In this document: positions 8,758 through 21,954 of the stretch, one piece after another
Numbering within the stretch: position 1 is the stretch's first letter
Layout of the letters: each line of letters begins with the position of its first letter
From: Bauldia sp.
GTDB taxonomy: Bacteria > Pseudomonadota > Alphaproteobacteria > Rhizobiales > Kaistiaceae
Assembly (NCBI GenBank): GCA_026126065.1
Contig: JAHCJY010000001.1
Location: forward strand, 310,001 to 374,000
DNA length: 64,000 nt
Reading direction: 5' to 3'
Notes under the pieces: generated by a model
Told to the model about the DNA's origin: nothing
Database searches by the model: none
Seen by the model: the letters and a program-made list of their open reading frames with translations, nothing else
Program-made: the position numbers and the translations under genes

Positions 8758-9459
8758 TCACGCGTCTTCGATGGCCGCGGTGATCAGCCGCACCGCCGCG
8801 GGCGAGTCCCACTCGGCCGGACCTTCGAGAATGCCGAGCTGGCAGCCGGCGGCGTCGATGAGGATGGTGGTGGGCAGTCCGCCCATCGCGCCGATCCGCC
8901 TTATGTCGTCGAGGAGGCCGAGCCGCGGGTCGACGTAGAGGTCGAGGCCGACGGCGATCTCGTCGAGGAAGCCGCGCGGCCGCGAGACATCGGACGCGTC
9001 GAGGCTGACGGCGACCACCGCAAAATCGTCGCCGCCCAATTGCTGCTGGAGCCGGTCGAGCGCGGGCATCTCCGCCCGGCAGGGCACGCACCACGTCGCC
9101 CACAGATTGAGAAGGATGGTCCTGCCGGCGAAATCCGCAATCGTCAGCGGCGTCCCGTCCTCGCCCTGGAAATCGAGCGCGGCGAGCGAGATCGGCCTGG
9201 TGTTGATGCGGAAAGCGGCGAGGTCGCCGACCGCAAGCGCGTCGAGCCGCGCGGCGGCGGCGGGCGCGCGTTCGCAGTTCGCCGCCTGCTCGGGGGTGGC
9301 GGCGGCAAGCTGCGCCGGGCCGGTGATCACGCGCGTTGAGGCGACCTCCGGCGTGGTGTTGCCTTGCCGGTTCCCGAACACGTATATCGCGACCACACCA
9401 ACGGCCACCACGGCGAGCGCGGCAACGAGCGTCGACAGGATGGCCTTCCGTTCGGACAT
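8758..9459 (-). CDS. tlpA: TlpA family thiol:disulfide oxidoreductase
   Basis: A 233-residue membrane-anchored periplasmic thioredoxin. One hydrophobic anchor (about residues 8-27) is followed by a thioredoxin-like fold with the redox motif [13 protein letters not shown]. TlpA-type proteins reduce periplasmic disulfides, notably for cytochrome oxidase copper-site assembly. The start follows a GGGAGG site and diverges from argH, as is common in Hyphomicrobiales, where tlpA-argH is a conserved divergent pair. The 30-base gap must hold overlapping upstream signals for both genes. Confidence 0.88.
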   Translation of the reverse strand: MSERKAILSTLVAALAVVAVGVVAIYVFGNRQGNTTPEVASTRVITGPAQLAAATPEQAANCERAPAAAARLDALAVGDLAAFRINTRPISLAALDFQGEDGTPLTIADFAGRTILLNLWATWCVPCRAEMPALDRLQQQLGGDDFAVVAVSLDASDVSRPRGFLDEIAVGLDLYVDPRLGLLDDIRRIGAMGGLPTTILIDAAGCQLGILEGPAEWDSPAAVRLITAAIEDA

Positions 9460-9489
9460 TCGGGCGGTCCCTCCCGGAGACCTTCGTCG

Positions 9490-10893
<1,404 letters not shown>

Positions 10894-10948
10894 CGGCGCC
10901 CCTGTTTCGGCTAAGGATGGCGGACCGTCAGACTGGAGACCGACGCGG

Positions 10949-11128
10949 ATGATTCAGATGACCGGCTCCCGCCGCCCCTCGATGGTCGCCGTCCTGGCGC
11001 TCACGGTGATGGCAATGGCGCTCGCCGGCTGCGGCCGGAAGGGCCCCCTCGAGCCGCCGCCGTCGCGTGCCACGACAGACGCGGTCGTCACCACCGGCGC
11101 GCCTCCGCCGGCAGGATCCGTTCCGTAG
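10949..11128 (+). CDS. lptM: LptM-type small lipoprotein
   Basis: A 59-residue lipoprotein with a short hydrophobic signal and the lipobox LAGC, followed at once by GRKGPLEPP, the hallmark of LptM (formerly YifL). LptM helps assembly of the LPS translocon LptD/E at the outer membrane. The argH-lptM order is widely conserved. A start at the second Met (three codons later) is also possible. In relatives lysA follows; here a convergent host-attachment family gene follows instead. Confidence 0.85.
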   Translation: MIQMTGSRRPSMVAVLALTVMAMALAGCGRKGPLEPPPSRATTDAVVTTGAPPPAGSVP

Positions 11129-11171
11129 CAGCGCACATATACGCAGGCGTCAGGTCGTCCAGCCGGTCATA

Positions 11172-11627
11172 TCAGGCCGCATCGTCGGTCAGGATGGCCT
11201 CGATCCGGTCGATCGGGTGGCCGGTCAGGTCCTTCGCGACTTCGGCAAGGAGGCGGCTTCTGACCTCGGCGTGAAGCTGGCCGCGCAGGTCGCCCAGCGT
11301 CCGCGGCGGGGCCACGATCACGAGGTGTTCGAACCGTCCCGCGTGGGCCCGCTTGTAGAGGCGATCGGCCAGATCCTTGGCGAAGCGTCCCTTCTCGAGG
11401 CGATGCCAGTCGGTCTCCTCGAGCGCGCTGCGCCGTCCGGTGACGGGGGCCGCCATGCGCCCGGGGCGATCGGTGCCCTGCTCATGCGTCGGCGGGTTCT
11501 CCTGGTCCAGCGTGCGGTCGACCTCGAAGTTCGGGTGGACCTCGTCGCCCTCGTTGCGGAGGAACAGGGCCTTCTCGCCGTCGCCGACCAGAACGAACGC
11601 GTTGTGTGGAATCCTGAGACCGTGCAA
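11172..11627 (-). CDS. host attachment family protein (PF10116-like)
   Basis: A 151-residue cytoplasmic-looking protein of the 'protein required for attachment to host cells' family. Landmarks are HNAFVLVGDGEKALFLRNEG near the start, ENPPTHEQGTDRPGR and the helix-turn WHRLEKGRFAKDLADRLYK, then HLVIVAPPRTLGDLR. I chose the TTG start because an AGAGGAGG ribosome site lies 8 bases before it and the family begins at this point. Despite the family name the biochemical function is uncertain; the fold resembles release-factor-like domains. Confidence 0.82.
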   Translation of the reverse strand: MHGLRIPHNAFVLVGDGEKALFLRNEGDEVHPNFEVDRTLDQENPPTHEQGTDRPGRMAAPVTGRRSALEETDWHRLEKGRFAKDLADRLYKRAHAGRFEHLVIVAPPRTLGDLRGQLHAEVRSRLLAEVAKDLTGHPIDRIEAILTDDAA

Positions 11628-11743
11628 GACGGAACCTCCTCTTTTAGCTCGGGCATGCCTATCTTGCGGGCAGCCGCTCCCGAGCCTCCTGTGCAAAGGC
11701 GGCGAGCCGCCCCAAGGTTCCAACGGTCCTCGGTCGCAGACCC

Positions 11744-12751
11744 ATGACGACGAAAGACCAGAGCCCGACCGAGTACCAGCCGCTCCTCCTCGGCAACGGG
11801 TTCCGGCGGCTGCTCGACCAGCTCGGACGCGTGCCGGGGCTGCGCCGGACGGTGCGGGTCATCGGCATCATGATCAGCCGCCTGTCCAAGGACGACGGCT
11901 GGGCGATGGCGAGCCACCTGACGCTGTCGGCGCTGATGGCGCTGTTCCCCTTCCTCATCTTCGTGGCCGGCATGGCGAGCCTTTTCTTCGGCGACGCCCA
12001 CCTCGCGCAGGAATCGGTCGAACTGATCTTCCAGACCTGGCCGCCGGACGTGGCGGGACCGATCCAGCGGGAGATCATCAACGTCCTGTCGGGGCCCAGG
12101 ACCGGCGTCATCACGATTTCGGTGCTCATCACGCTCTACCTCGCGATGAACGGCGTCGAGGCGGTGCGGGCGGCGCTGACGCGCGCCTACGGCTCCGAGC
12201 AGCAGCGCACTTTCCTGATGACGAAGCTCCAGAGCCTCGGCTTCGTCCTCCTCGGCACGATCGCCTGCATCGCGCTCGCGCTCCTCGGCGTCCTCGGCCC
12301 GCTGATCTTCGAGCTCGTGGTGCGCTGGTTCCCCGACCTCGAGGGGCAGGGCGGCCTGTTCACCTTCTTCCGCTACATGATCGTCGGTACGCTGCTGACG
12401 GCGGTGCTCACAGCCGCGCATCTGTGGCTGCCGGGCCGCCGCTGGCAGGGCATCCGCATCTGGCCCGGCATCATCGCGACGCTCCTCCTGTGGTGGCTCG
12501 CGACGGTTGCGTTCGCCGCCTACCTCAAGGGCTTTGCCAACTACGTCTCGACCTATGCGGGCCTTGCCGGCATCGTGACGGCGCTGTTCTACCTCTACAT
12601 CATGTCGGTGATCCTGCTGATCGGCGCCGAACTGAATGCTGCGATCTCGCGCACGAGCCCGCGCGCCAGCCGCGGCCGCACGCTTAAGAAGAAGAAGCGC
12701 CTCCCCCTCATCCCGCCGCGTCCGCCCTCGGCCGAGGAAGCGCTGCCTTAG
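11744..12751 (+). CDS. YihY/virulence factor BrkB family membrane protein
   Basis: A 335-residue inner-membrane protein with about six hydrophobic helices. The BrkB/YihY signature is seen in MASHLTLSALMALFPFLIF, LLWWLATVAFAAYLKGFANY and the C-terminal FYLYIMSVILLIGAELNA. The family was once called ribonuclease BN, which is now thought wrong; a transport role is likely. The C-terminal tail is Lys/Pro-rich (TLKKKKRLP). The start is 20 bases downstream of a longer possible frame and gives the normal family length. Confidence 0.88.
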   Translation: MTTKDQSPTEYQPLLLGNGFRRLLDQLGRVPGLRRTVRVIGIMISRLSKDDGWAMASHLTLSALMALFPFLIFVAGMASLFFGDAHLAQESVELIFQTWPPDVAGPIQREIINVLSGPRTGVITISVLITLYLAMNGVEAVRAALTRAYGSEQQRTFLMTKLQSLGFVLLGTIACIALALLGVLGPLIFELVVRWFPDLEGQGGLFTFFRYMIVGTLLTAVLTAAHLWLPGRRWQGIRIWPGIIATLLLWWLATVAFAAYLKGFANYVSTYAGLAGIVTALFYLYIMSVILLIGAELNAAISRTSPRASRGRTLKKKKRLPLIPPRPPSAEEALP

Positions 12752-12815
12752 CTGTGCCGGGGCCGTGCCGGCGCGCCGCTTGACCGGCTCCTCCTTTGCC
12801 GCCATTTCCGAAGGC

Positions 12816-13727
12816 ATGGACACATTTGCGGAACGCCTTGCCGCCACGGCCGCCGCGGTGGAAGTGGAGCTCGATTTCGCGCTGCCGATGCCGGAGGCCG
12901 GGAGCGGGCTTGGGGTTCGCCTTGCGGAGGCGATGCGCTACGCCGCACTGTCGGGCGGCAAGCGGGTTCGTCCGTATGTCCTGGTGGAGACGGCGGCCGC
13001 CTTCGGATGCACCGATACGAGTCCCGTCCGCGTGGCGGCCGCGCTCGAATGCCTCCATTGCTATAGCCTCGTGCATGACGACCTGCCGGCCATGGACGAC
13101 GACGACCTCCGCCGCGGCCGGCCGACGGTCCACCGCGCCTTCGACGAGGCAACGGCAATCCTTGCCGGCGACGCGCTGCTGACGAAGGCCTTCGAACTCC
13201 TTGCCGCGCCGCGGACTCACGCCGATCCGGAGGTGCGCGTTTCGCTCGTAGCGCTCCTTGCCATCGCCGCGGGCGATCGCGGCATGATCGGGGGGCAGAT
13301 GCTCGACATGGCCGGCGAGGGACGGGTTCCGACGATCGCCGAGGCGGAGCGCATCCGCGCGCTGAAGACGAGCGCCCTGTTCGGCTTCGCCGCCGAGGCC
13401 GGGGCGGTGCTCGGCGGTGTCGACATGGCGGGGCGAAGGGCGGCGTGGGGGTTCGGTCTCGCATTCGGCGATGCCTTCCAGATCGCCGATGACCTCCTCG
13501 ACCATGCCGGAGACACAGCCACGCTCGGCAAGGCGGAGACGAAGGATGCCGCGCGCGGAAAGCCGACGCTGATCGCGGCGGCCGGGCGCGCGGCGGCCGA
13601 GGCAAGGCTCCGCGAGGCGGTGGCTGAGGGGGTGGCCTATATCGCGCCCTTCGGGGCGGCCGGCGACGGCCTCCGCGCGGCACTCGCTTTTGTTTCGGCG
13701 CGCGGGGTTTCCACCACCGGAGCGTGA
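12816..13727 (+). CDS. ispA: polyprenyl synthetase, farnesyl diphosphate synthase-like
   Basis: A 303-residue prenyl transferase joining isopentenyl diphosphate to allylic diphosphates. It has GGKRVRPYVLV, the first aspartate motif HDDLPAMDDDDLRRG, GGQMLDMAGEG and the second motif ADDLLDHAGD. The residues before the first motif (CYSLVHDD) match short-chain FPP synthases such as E. coli IspA. The usual partners xseB and dxs are absent: the gene follows a BrkB protein and precedes an outer-membrane protein. Geranyl diphosphate synthase is an alternative. Confidence 0.88.
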   Translation: MDTFAERLAATAAAVEVELDFALPMPEAGSGLGVRLAEAMRYAALSGGKRVRPYVLVETAAAFGCTDTSPVRVAAALECLHCYSLVHDDLPAMDDDDLRRGRPTVHRAFDEATAILAGDALLTKAFELLAAPRTHADPEVRVSLVALLAIAAGDRGMIGGQMLDMAGEGRVPTIAEAERIRALKTSALFGFAAEAGAVLGGVDMAGRRAAWGFGLAFGDAFQIADDLLDHAGDTATLGKAETKDAARGKPTLIAAAGRAAAEARLREAVAEGVAYIAPFGAAGDGLRAALAFVSARGVSTTGA

Positions 13728-13837
13728 CTCCGCGGACACAGGCCGGAACGGACTGCGCGTGGGCCGGCCGGGCTTCTTGACGCGTAGCGTCCCGGAATGC
13801 CCCATGCCACTAACGCGGTGGAATCAGAGGCATTTTA

Positions 13838-14623
13838 ATGATCGGCACGACGGCGATGCGGGCCGCCCTTGCGGCGGCGGGAGTGCTGGCGGCGCTCACC
13901 CTGCCTGCGGCAGCGCAGACGAGCGGACCCTATGTTCGCGCAATGATCGGCTACGACTGGTCGGCGGCGGCGACGTTTCAGGACCGGGACTGCAGCAGCT
14001 CCGGTGCGTATTTTGGCTGCGGTCCGGGCGTCGATGGGCTCCAGCGCGCCGCGCGCGGCTGGTTCGGCTCCTCGGGGGCGTATGAGATCGGCATCGGCAC
14101 CTATGCCGCCCCTGCCATCCGCGTCGAGGCCACCCTCGGCTTCCGCCCCGGCTTCGCCTTCAGCGGCACCGCGAATTTCTCCAAAGTTGACCTGCCGCAG
14201 CCGGTCACCGCAACGGCCGGCCAGGCGGGTGTCATGGGCTTCGTCTACGCCGATCTCGGCACGATGATGGGGCGAACCGGACCGTTTCAGCCCTATGTCG
14301 GCTTCGGCGTCGGGCTGTCGCGCAATGTCGTCGGCGAGATGCTCTACGAGTTCCCGACGCTGACCCAGCCGCGATACTCGGTCATGCCCGGTGGCGTGAA
14401 CTACGACGTGGCCGTCGCCGTCGCGGCGGGCGTCTCCTACCGGGCGAGCGACCGGCTCACGATCGACCTCGGATGGCGCTGGACGCGCTTCGGCGTGGTC
14501 GAGACCGAGGAGGGGGAGCTTTTCATCCAGTATCCGAACTCCGATCTCACCGTTGCCATCGACAGCACCTTCGCGGTGCTCAAGGCGAGCGGGATCACGC
14601 TGTCGCTGCGCTGGGCGCTCTGA
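13838..14623 (+). CDS. outer-membrane beta-barrel protein
   Basis: A 261-residue exported protein. The signal peptide ends near LTLPAAAQT (about residue 27). The mature chain alternates polar and hydrophobic residues and has barrel-like strands such as YVRAMIGYDWSAAATF and VEATLGFRPGFAFSG, ending in the aromatic-rich ITLSLRWAL expected at the last strand of an 8-stranded barrel. Family resembles small porin/Opa-like proteins of alphaproteobacteria. Function is unknown. Confidence 0.75.
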   Translation: MIGTTAMRAALAAAGVLAALTLPAAAQTSGPYVRAMIGYDWSAAATFQDRDCSSSGAYFGCGPGVDGLQRAARGWFGSSGAYEIGIGTYAAPAIRVEATLGFRPGFAFSGTANFSKVDLPQPVTATAGQAGVMGFVYADLGTMMGRTGPFQPYVGFGVGLSRNVVGEMLYEFPTLTQPRYSVMPGGVNYDVAVAVAAGVSYRASDRLTIDLGWRWTRFGVVETEEGELFIQYPNSDLTVAIDSTFAVLKASGITLSLRWAL

Positions 14624-14638
14624 GAGACGAGAGGAGGT

Positions 14639-14659
14639 CGCCGGCCGTTTAGGCCGGCG
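14639..14659. terminator. bidirectional hairpin between convergent genes
   Basis: An 8-bp GC-only stem (CGCCGGCC / GGCCGGCG) with a 5-base loop lies 16 bases after the outer-membrane protein stop and includes the stop codon of the opposing DUF1223 gene in its loop. It has no clear T-tract, so its terminator strength is uncertain. Confidence 0.4.
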
Positions 14660-15401
14660 GCCGCGTATACACCGCGGCGCCGACGATCGGGCCGGGGAGG
14701 CCGTTGCGCTCCTGCTGGACGATGATCGCGGCCCCGTCGGCGCGCGCTTCCTCCATCTCGGCGAAGGGCAGTTCGAAGGACATCGCCTGCCCCCGCCACA
14801 TGGCGAGACGGTGCATGTCCATCACGATGTTGTGGTAGGTGACCGTCTGTCCGGCATTCTCGCCCCGCCCGATCTCGACCCGCTCCGACGTATCGAACAG
14901 GACGATCCAGACCGTCCCCCAGGTGGGACCGCCCGCGAAGGCCGCGGCGACGTCGATGTGGACCGCCGAGCCCACCACCTCCACCGCGACATCGACGGTT
15001 GGCAGGTCCTGCGCAATAGCGATCGCGGCCTCGATCGCCGCCCGGTCGCTGCCGATGACATGCGCGCCCCCCGCCACGATGACCTGCGGGGTGTAGACAT
15101 GGCCGTCGCCGCGGGTCAGCGCATAGGCGCGCTGGCGCTCGGTATGTTCATGTTTGGCGAAGGTGTCGACCCAGCCGAGGTAGTTCCAGTAGTCGACCGA
15201 GAACGACAGCGGGATGACGTCGGTCCGCGTCACATAGGTGGCGAAGAGGGCGTCGGCCGGTGGGCAGCTCGAGCAGCCCTGGCTCGTGTAGAGCTCCAGC
15301 ACCACCGGTCCCGCCGCCGCAGGCGATGCCGTGGCGGAGAGTCCCAGCAACGAACCGGTTGCAGCGATCGCGGCGGCGCGAAACGCTCGTGGCAGTTTCA
15401 T
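14649..15401 (-). CDS. DUF1223 secreted thioredoxin-like protein
   Basis: A 250-residue exported protein of the DUF1223 family. The signal peptide (about residues 1-31) ends at SPAAAGP. The mature part opens with VLELYTSQGCSSCPPADAL, a CxxC-type thioredoxin-like motif, followed by FSVDYWNYLGWVDTF and TPQVIVAGG, all family landmarks. Redox activity in the periplasm is likely but unproven. I took the ATG next to the hydrophobic signal instead of an upstream start. Confidence 0.88.
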   Translation of the reverse strand: MKLPRAFRAAAIAATGSLLGLSATASPAAAGPVVLELYTSQGCSSCPPADALFATYVTRTDVIPLSFSVDYWNYLGWVDTFAKHEHTERQRAYALTRGDGHVYTPQVIVAGGAHVIGSDRAAIEAAIAIAQDLPTVDVAVEVVGSAVHIDVAAAFAGGPTWGTVWIVLFDTSERVEIGRGENAGQTVTYHNIVMDMHRLAMWRGQAMSFELPFAEMEEARADGAAIIVQQERNGLPGPIVGAAVYTRPPA

Positions 15402-15556
15402 TGACAAGGTCCAGGTCCGGCACCGGTCCCGATGAACACGCTTCGGCACCCCCCGGTGACGCCTCGACTATGACCCAGCCTTACCGGCCAGCCAGTCACT
15501 TTCGTTTGACGTAACGCAACCGTCAATGCCGGCCGCGGGCCTGATTTCCGCCAATG

Positions 15557-18241
<2,685 letters not shown>

Positions 18242-18462
18242 GGTCGCTCCTCGATGAGAAGATGTCTTGGGACGGAAGGCGCTTGCCCGTCCGCGGACGG
18301 GCCGGCGGGGAAAATGTCACGGAAAAGAGGATGGGCCCCAACTTGCCGGACTTATAAGGAATTATGTAAGCGGGAGCCATTCCGAACGGGAGCAGCCGTG
18401 CCGAAGTCGACCTTCCGCTTTGCCGCAGGCCGCGGCGTCTGGCTCTGCCGCCCGGGCCGCGC

Positions 18463-19068
18463 ATGCGGCTGACCGGAAGCGGCCTTGCCTCCGAACGCGG
18501 TGGCCGGCTGATCTTCGAGGATGTCGGGTTCGACCTGTCCGACGGCGAACTGCTGGCGATCACCGGTCCCAATGGCGCGGGGAAGTCCACTCTGCTGCGG
18601 ATCGTCGCCGGCCTCCTGCCCGCCACGGAAGGCCGCGTCGCGGCAACGCCGGAGACCGATGGTCCGCTCAACACGTTCATGCACTATCTGGGCCACCGTG
18701 ACGGCCTGAAGGCTGCGCTGACGGTCCGCGAGAACCTCGATTTCTGGCAGAAGACCGCCGATTCCGACGGCGGCATCGCGCCGCTCGACGCGCTCGAACG
18801 CGTGCGGCTCCTCCACGCGGTCGACATGCCGGCGGCGTACCTGTCGGCAGGCATGCGGCGGCGCGTCGCCATCGCCCGGCTGCTGGTGGTGCGGCGGCCG
18901 ATCTGGCTCCTCGACGAGCCGACGAGCGCCCTCGACGCCCGCTCGGAAGGAGAACTGGGCGAACTCATCGCCGGGCACCTTGCCGGCGGCGGGCTGGTGC
19001 TTGCCGCGACGCATCTCAAGCTGCCCGTGCCGATCACGAAGTCGCTCGTGCTGGGGAATGCCGCATGA
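18463..19068 (+). CDS. ccmA: heme exporter ATP-binding protein CcmA
   Basis: A 201-residue ABC ATPase for cytochrome c maturation. It has Walker A GPNGAGKST, the signature YLSAGMRRRVAIARL, Walker B WLLDEPTSALD, and an H-loop at AATHLKL. With CcmB and CcmC it releases holo-CcmE for heme delivery in the periplasm. The gene overlaps ccmB by 4 bases and starts the ccmABCDG operon. ccmE, ccmF and ccmH are not in the window. Confidence 0.96.
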   Translation: MRLTGSGLASERGGRLIFEDVGFDLSDGELLAITGPNGAGKSTLLRIVAGLLPATEGRVAATPETDGPLNTFMHYLGHRDGLKAALTVRENLDFWQKTADSDGGIAPLDALERVRLLHAVDMPAAYLSAGMRRRVAIARLLVVRRPIWLLDEPTSALDARSEGELGELIAGHLAGGGLVLAATHLKLPVPITKSLVLGNAA

Positions 19069-19736
19069 AGGCCTTCCTTGCGATCGTGCGGCAGACGATC
19101 ACCGTGTCGTTCCGTTCCGGCGGCGGCCCGCTGGTCGGGCTCATCTTCTTCCTGTCGGTCGTGATCGTGGTCCCGTTCGGCGTCGGCCCCGACCTCAACC
19201 TGCTGTCGCGGATCGGCCCCGCGATCATCTGGATCGGCGCGCTCCTCGCCACGCTGCTGGGCCTCGACCGCCTGTTCCAGGACGATCGCGACGACGGCTC
19301 GCTCGACCAGCTGCAGATGGCGGGCCTGCCGCTCGAATTCGTGGTCCTGGCAAAGGCCGCCGGGCACTGGATCGCAACCGGCTTGCCGCTGGTGATCGCG
19401 GCGCCCGTCTTCGGCCTCTTCCTCAACCTCTCGACCGCGGCCATGGGCGTGCTCGTGCTCACGCTTCTGGTCGGCACGCCGGCGCTGACGCTCATCGGCG
19501 TCATCGGTGGCGCGCTGATGGTGGCGATCCGCCGCGGCGGCATGCTGGTGGCGGTGCTGGTGCTGCCATTCGCGATACCCGTGCTCATCTTCGGGGTGCT
19601 GGCGGTGTCGGCGATCGTCGTGGGGCCGGCCGACTCGTTCGGACTCCCGTTCATGCTGCTGTGCGCCACCACGCTGCTGGCAATCGTGGTCGGTCCGGTG
19701 GCAGGTGCGGGTGCGATCCGGGCGGGCCGCGAGTAG
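19065..19736 (+). CDS. ccmB: heme exporter membrane protein CcmB
   Basis: A 223-residue inner-membrane protein with about six helices, forming the permease with CcmA. It begins MKAFLAIVRQTITVSF and has FFLSVVIVVPFGVG and LDRLFQDDRDDGSLDQL, conserved in CcmB. The ATGA overlap with ccmA shows translational coupling. A 122-base gap to ccmC follows. Confidence 0.95.
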   Translation: MKAFLAIVRQTITVSFRSGGGPLVGLIFFLSVVIVVPFGVGPDLNLLSRIGPAIIWIGALLATLLGLDRLFQDDRDDGSLDQLQMAGLPLEFVVLAKAAGHWIATGLPLVIAAPVFGLFLNLSTAAMGVLVLTLLVGTPALTLIGVIGGALMVAIRRGGMLVAVLVLPFAIPVLIFGVLAVSAIVVGPADSFGLPFMLLCATTLLAIVVGPVAGAGAIRAGRE

Positions 19737-19858
19737 GGCGTTGCGGGGGGCGGCGATCAGGCAGAGTTGAAAACGCTGGCCGTTGGGAATAATTGACCGG
19801 ACGGGCAGTGGAGCGCAGACAGGGTCTATCTCTGGCGCGACCTTTGGAAAAGAGCACG

Positions 19859-20584
19859 ATGGGCATCACGACGACGCTCGCCAATCCGACACGCTTCATG
19901 TCGTACAGCGGCAAGATACTGCCGGTGACCTGGATTCTCGCCCTCGTCCTGATCGTGGCGGGCCTTTACTACGCCTTCCCCGGATCGCCGCCGGACTACC
20001 AGATGGGTGAGGTCGTCCGTCTGATGTATGTCCACCCGCAGGCCGCCTGGCTCGCGATGCTTACCTACGTGCTGATGGCGGTCGCTGCCCTCGGCACCAT
20101 CATCTGGCGTCACCCGCTCGCCGACGTGCTGCAGAAGGCCGCAGCGCCCATCGGCGCGGCGTTCGCCCTCCTGGGCCTTGTCACCGGCATGCTGTGGGGC
20201 CAGCCGACATGGGGCACCTACTGGGTGTGGGACGCCCGCCTCACCTCGTTCCTGATCCTCTTCATCATGTTCCTCGGCCTGATCGCCATCTGGGCGACGG
20301 TGGAGGATCCCGGCCGGGCCGCCCGCATCGCCGCGATCCTGACGCTGGTCGGCGCGGTGAACCTGCCGATCATCTACTTCTCGGTCCAGATCTGGTCGAC
20401 GCTGCACCAGCCGCAGGGTGTGCTGCAGGGCCAGACGGACGCCCATTTCCTGCCGCCGATGTTCCTCATGCTCGGCGGCTACACGTTCCTGTTCATCAGC
20501 ATCCTGCTGCTGCGCATGCGCACCGAGATCCTCGGCCGCCGCGTGCGTTCCATGCAGCTGACCAGCGTCGGCGCGGAGGCCTAG
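19859..20584 (+). CDS. ccmC: heme exporter membrane protein CcmC
   Basis: A 241-residue six-helix membrane protein that attaches heme to CcmE. The tryptophan-rich WGTYWVWDARLTS motif is present, and the two heme-ligand histidines are in YVHPQAAWLAM and TLHQPQGVL. The start ATG gives the normal length. Upstream of it, TTGAAA followed 15 bases later by AATAAT (from about 19767) could be a secondary promoter, but the spacing is short, so I do not list it separately. Confidence 0.96.
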   Translation: MGITTTLANPTRFMSYSGKILPVTWILALVLIVAGLYYAFPGSPPDYQMGEVVRLMYVHPQAAWLAMLTYVLMAVAALGTIIWRHPLADVLQKAAAPIGAAFALLGLVTGMLWGQPTWGTYWVWDARLTSFLILFIMFLGLIAIWATVEDPGRAARIAAILTLVGAVNLPIIYFSVQIWSTLHQPQGVLQGQTDAHFLPPMFLMLGGYTFLFISILLLRMRTEILGRRVRSMQLTSVGAEA

Positions 20585-20588
20585 GAAG

Positions 20589-20786
20589 ATGGATCTTGGC
20601 GATCACGCGGGCTTCATCATCGGCGGCTACCTCGCCTCGTTCGTGGTCATCGTCGGGCTCATCGTCCTGTCGGTGAACCAGTCGCGCAAGGCGCGCGCCC
20701 GGCTTGCCGAGCTCGAGGCGCGCGGCGTGCGCCGCCGCTCGGAGGCGCGGCCGGCGGCCCGTCCCGCGCCGGAGGCGAAGGCTTGA
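20589..20786 (+). CDS. ccmD: heme exporter protein CcmD
   Basis: A 65-residue membrane protein with one helix (about residues 9-30, FIIGGYLASFVVIVGLIV) and a basic cytoplasmic tail. CcmD stabilises the CcmABC complex for holo-CcmE release. The sequence is weakly conserved, so position between ccmC and ccmG carries much of the evidence. It overlaps the ccmG start by 4 bases (TTGA). Confidence 0.88.
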   Translation: MDLGDHAGFIIGGYLASFVVIVGLIVLSVNQSRKARARLAELEARGVRRRSEARPAARPAPEAKA

Positions 20787-21448
20787 CGAATTCCGAAGCG
20801 CGCGCCCCACAGGGCGCCGCTCCCGGGGGGAGGCCGGCGGCGCCGCGGAAGCGGACGCCGTGGGTGACGGTCGTGCCGATCGTCGTTTTCGGCATCCTTG
20901 CGGCGGTCTTCTACCTCCAGCTGACCCGCGGCGACCTCTCCGACACGGTTCCCTCCGCCCTGATCGGCAGTCCGGTGCCTGACAACGAACTTGCGCCGCT
21001 CGAGGGCCTGACGGCGAACGGGGTGCAGTTGCCCGGGTTTTCGCCGGCCTCGTTCCAGGGCGAAGTCACCGTCGTCAACGTGTTCGCGTCATGGTGCGGC
21101 CCGTGCCGCGAGGAGCACCCCTTCGTCGAGCGGCTCGCCTTGGACGATCGCTTCCGCGTTGTCGGCATCAACAACAAGGACGCTCCGGCGAACGCGCTCG
21201 CCTTCCTGGCGCGCTACGGCAATCCGTATGACGCCGTGGGCGTCGACCCGACCGGTCGGGCGTCGATCGACTGGGGCGTCTACGGCGTGCCGGAGACCTT
21301 CCTCGTCGACCGGAACGGGGTGATCCGCTACAAGCTCGTCGGGCAGATTCACAACGGCAATTACGATGCCGTCGTGGCCCAGATCGAGGCCGTGCTCGCC
21401 GAGCAGCCGGCGAGTGCTGTGGCGCCTGCGGCCACGCCGCCGGCTTGA
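20783..21448 (+). CDS. ccmG: cytochrome c biogenesis thiol-disulfide protein CcmG/DsbE
   Basis: A 221-residue membrane-anchored periplasmic thioredoxin that reduces apocytochrome c cysteines. A TTG start overlaps the ccmD stop. One helix (about residues 27-50) precedes the thioredoxin fold, with redox motif SWCGPCREEHP and the CcmG-type GVYGVPETFLVD cis-proline loop. The C-terminal tail is Ala/Pro-rich. Last gene of the operon; its stop lies within the predicted rplU -35 element. Confidence 0.93.
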   Translation: MTNSEARAPQGAAPGGRPAAPRKRTPWVTVVPIVVFGILAAVFYLQLTRGDLSDTVPSALIGSPVPDNELAPLEGLTANGVQLPGFSPASFQGEVTVVNVFASWCGPCREEHPFVERLALDDRFRVVGINNKDAPANALAFLARYGNPYDAVGVDPTGRASIDWGVYGVPETFLVDRNGVIRYKLVGQIHNGNYDAVVAQIEAVLAEQPASAVAPAATPPA

Positions 21449-21474
21449 CAGCAGGGCGCTGCCTCCCCTAGATG
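21445..21474 (+). promoter_or_regulatory. candidate rplU promoter
   Basis: A perfect -35 TTGACA overlaps the TGA stop of ccmG, followed 18 bases on by TAGATG. The -10 is a weak match, but the exact -35 and its place about 100 bases before the strongly expressed L21/L27 genes favour a real promoter. Confidence 0.5.
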
Positions 21475-21573
21475 CGCGGCTTCGGCGTCGGGCCTTGTCC
21501 GGGCGCCGTTTTCCGTCATCCCGACTGAAGAAGCCTGCCCGTCGAGGCAGCGCAGAACACGCGAGATAAAACG

Positions 21574-21942
21574 ATGTTCGCAGTCATCAAAGCCGGCGGC
21601 CGGCAATACCGGGTCGTGGGCAACGATGTGATCGAGATCGATCGCGTAGCCGATGAGATTGGCTCCGTGATCCAGTTTGGCGACGTGCTCATGGTCGGCG
21701 GTCCCGATGGGACCACCGTCGGTGCGCCGATCGTCGCCGGCGTGACCGTCTCGGGCGAGGTGGTCGAGCACCACCGCGGCCCGAAGGTCATCGCCTTCAA
21801 GAAGCGCCGCCGCAAGAATTCGAAGCGGACGCGCGGTCACCGCCAGCACCACACGCTGGTCAGGATCTCCGCGATCGGCGACACCACATTCGAGAAGCCT
21901 GTGCGCGCCGCCAAGGCCGCCCCGGCCGAAGCGAACGAATAG
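21574..21942 (+). CDS. rplU: 50S ribosomal protein L21
   Basis: A 122-residue protein binding 23S rRNA. It opens FAVIKAGGRQYRV and carries the basic FKKRRRKNSKRTRGHRQ stretch followed by HTLVRI, both diagnostic of bL21. The C-terminal KAAPAEANE tail is a common alphaproteobacterial extension. It precedes rpmA by 12 bases. Confidence 0.97.
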   Translation: MFAVIKAGGRQYRVVGNDVIEIDRVADEIGSVIQFGDVLMVGGPDGTTVGAPIVAGVTVSGEVVEHHRGPKVIAFKKRRRKNSKRTRGHRQHHTLVRISAIGDTTFEKPVRAAKAAPAEANE

Positions 21943-21954
21943 GAGCGCTGACCC

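Noticed and set aside
18242..18462. Promoters between acnA and ccmA
   Set aside because: An AT-rich stretch near 18352-18370 is suggestive, but no -35/-10 pair with correct spacing could be fixed on either strand.
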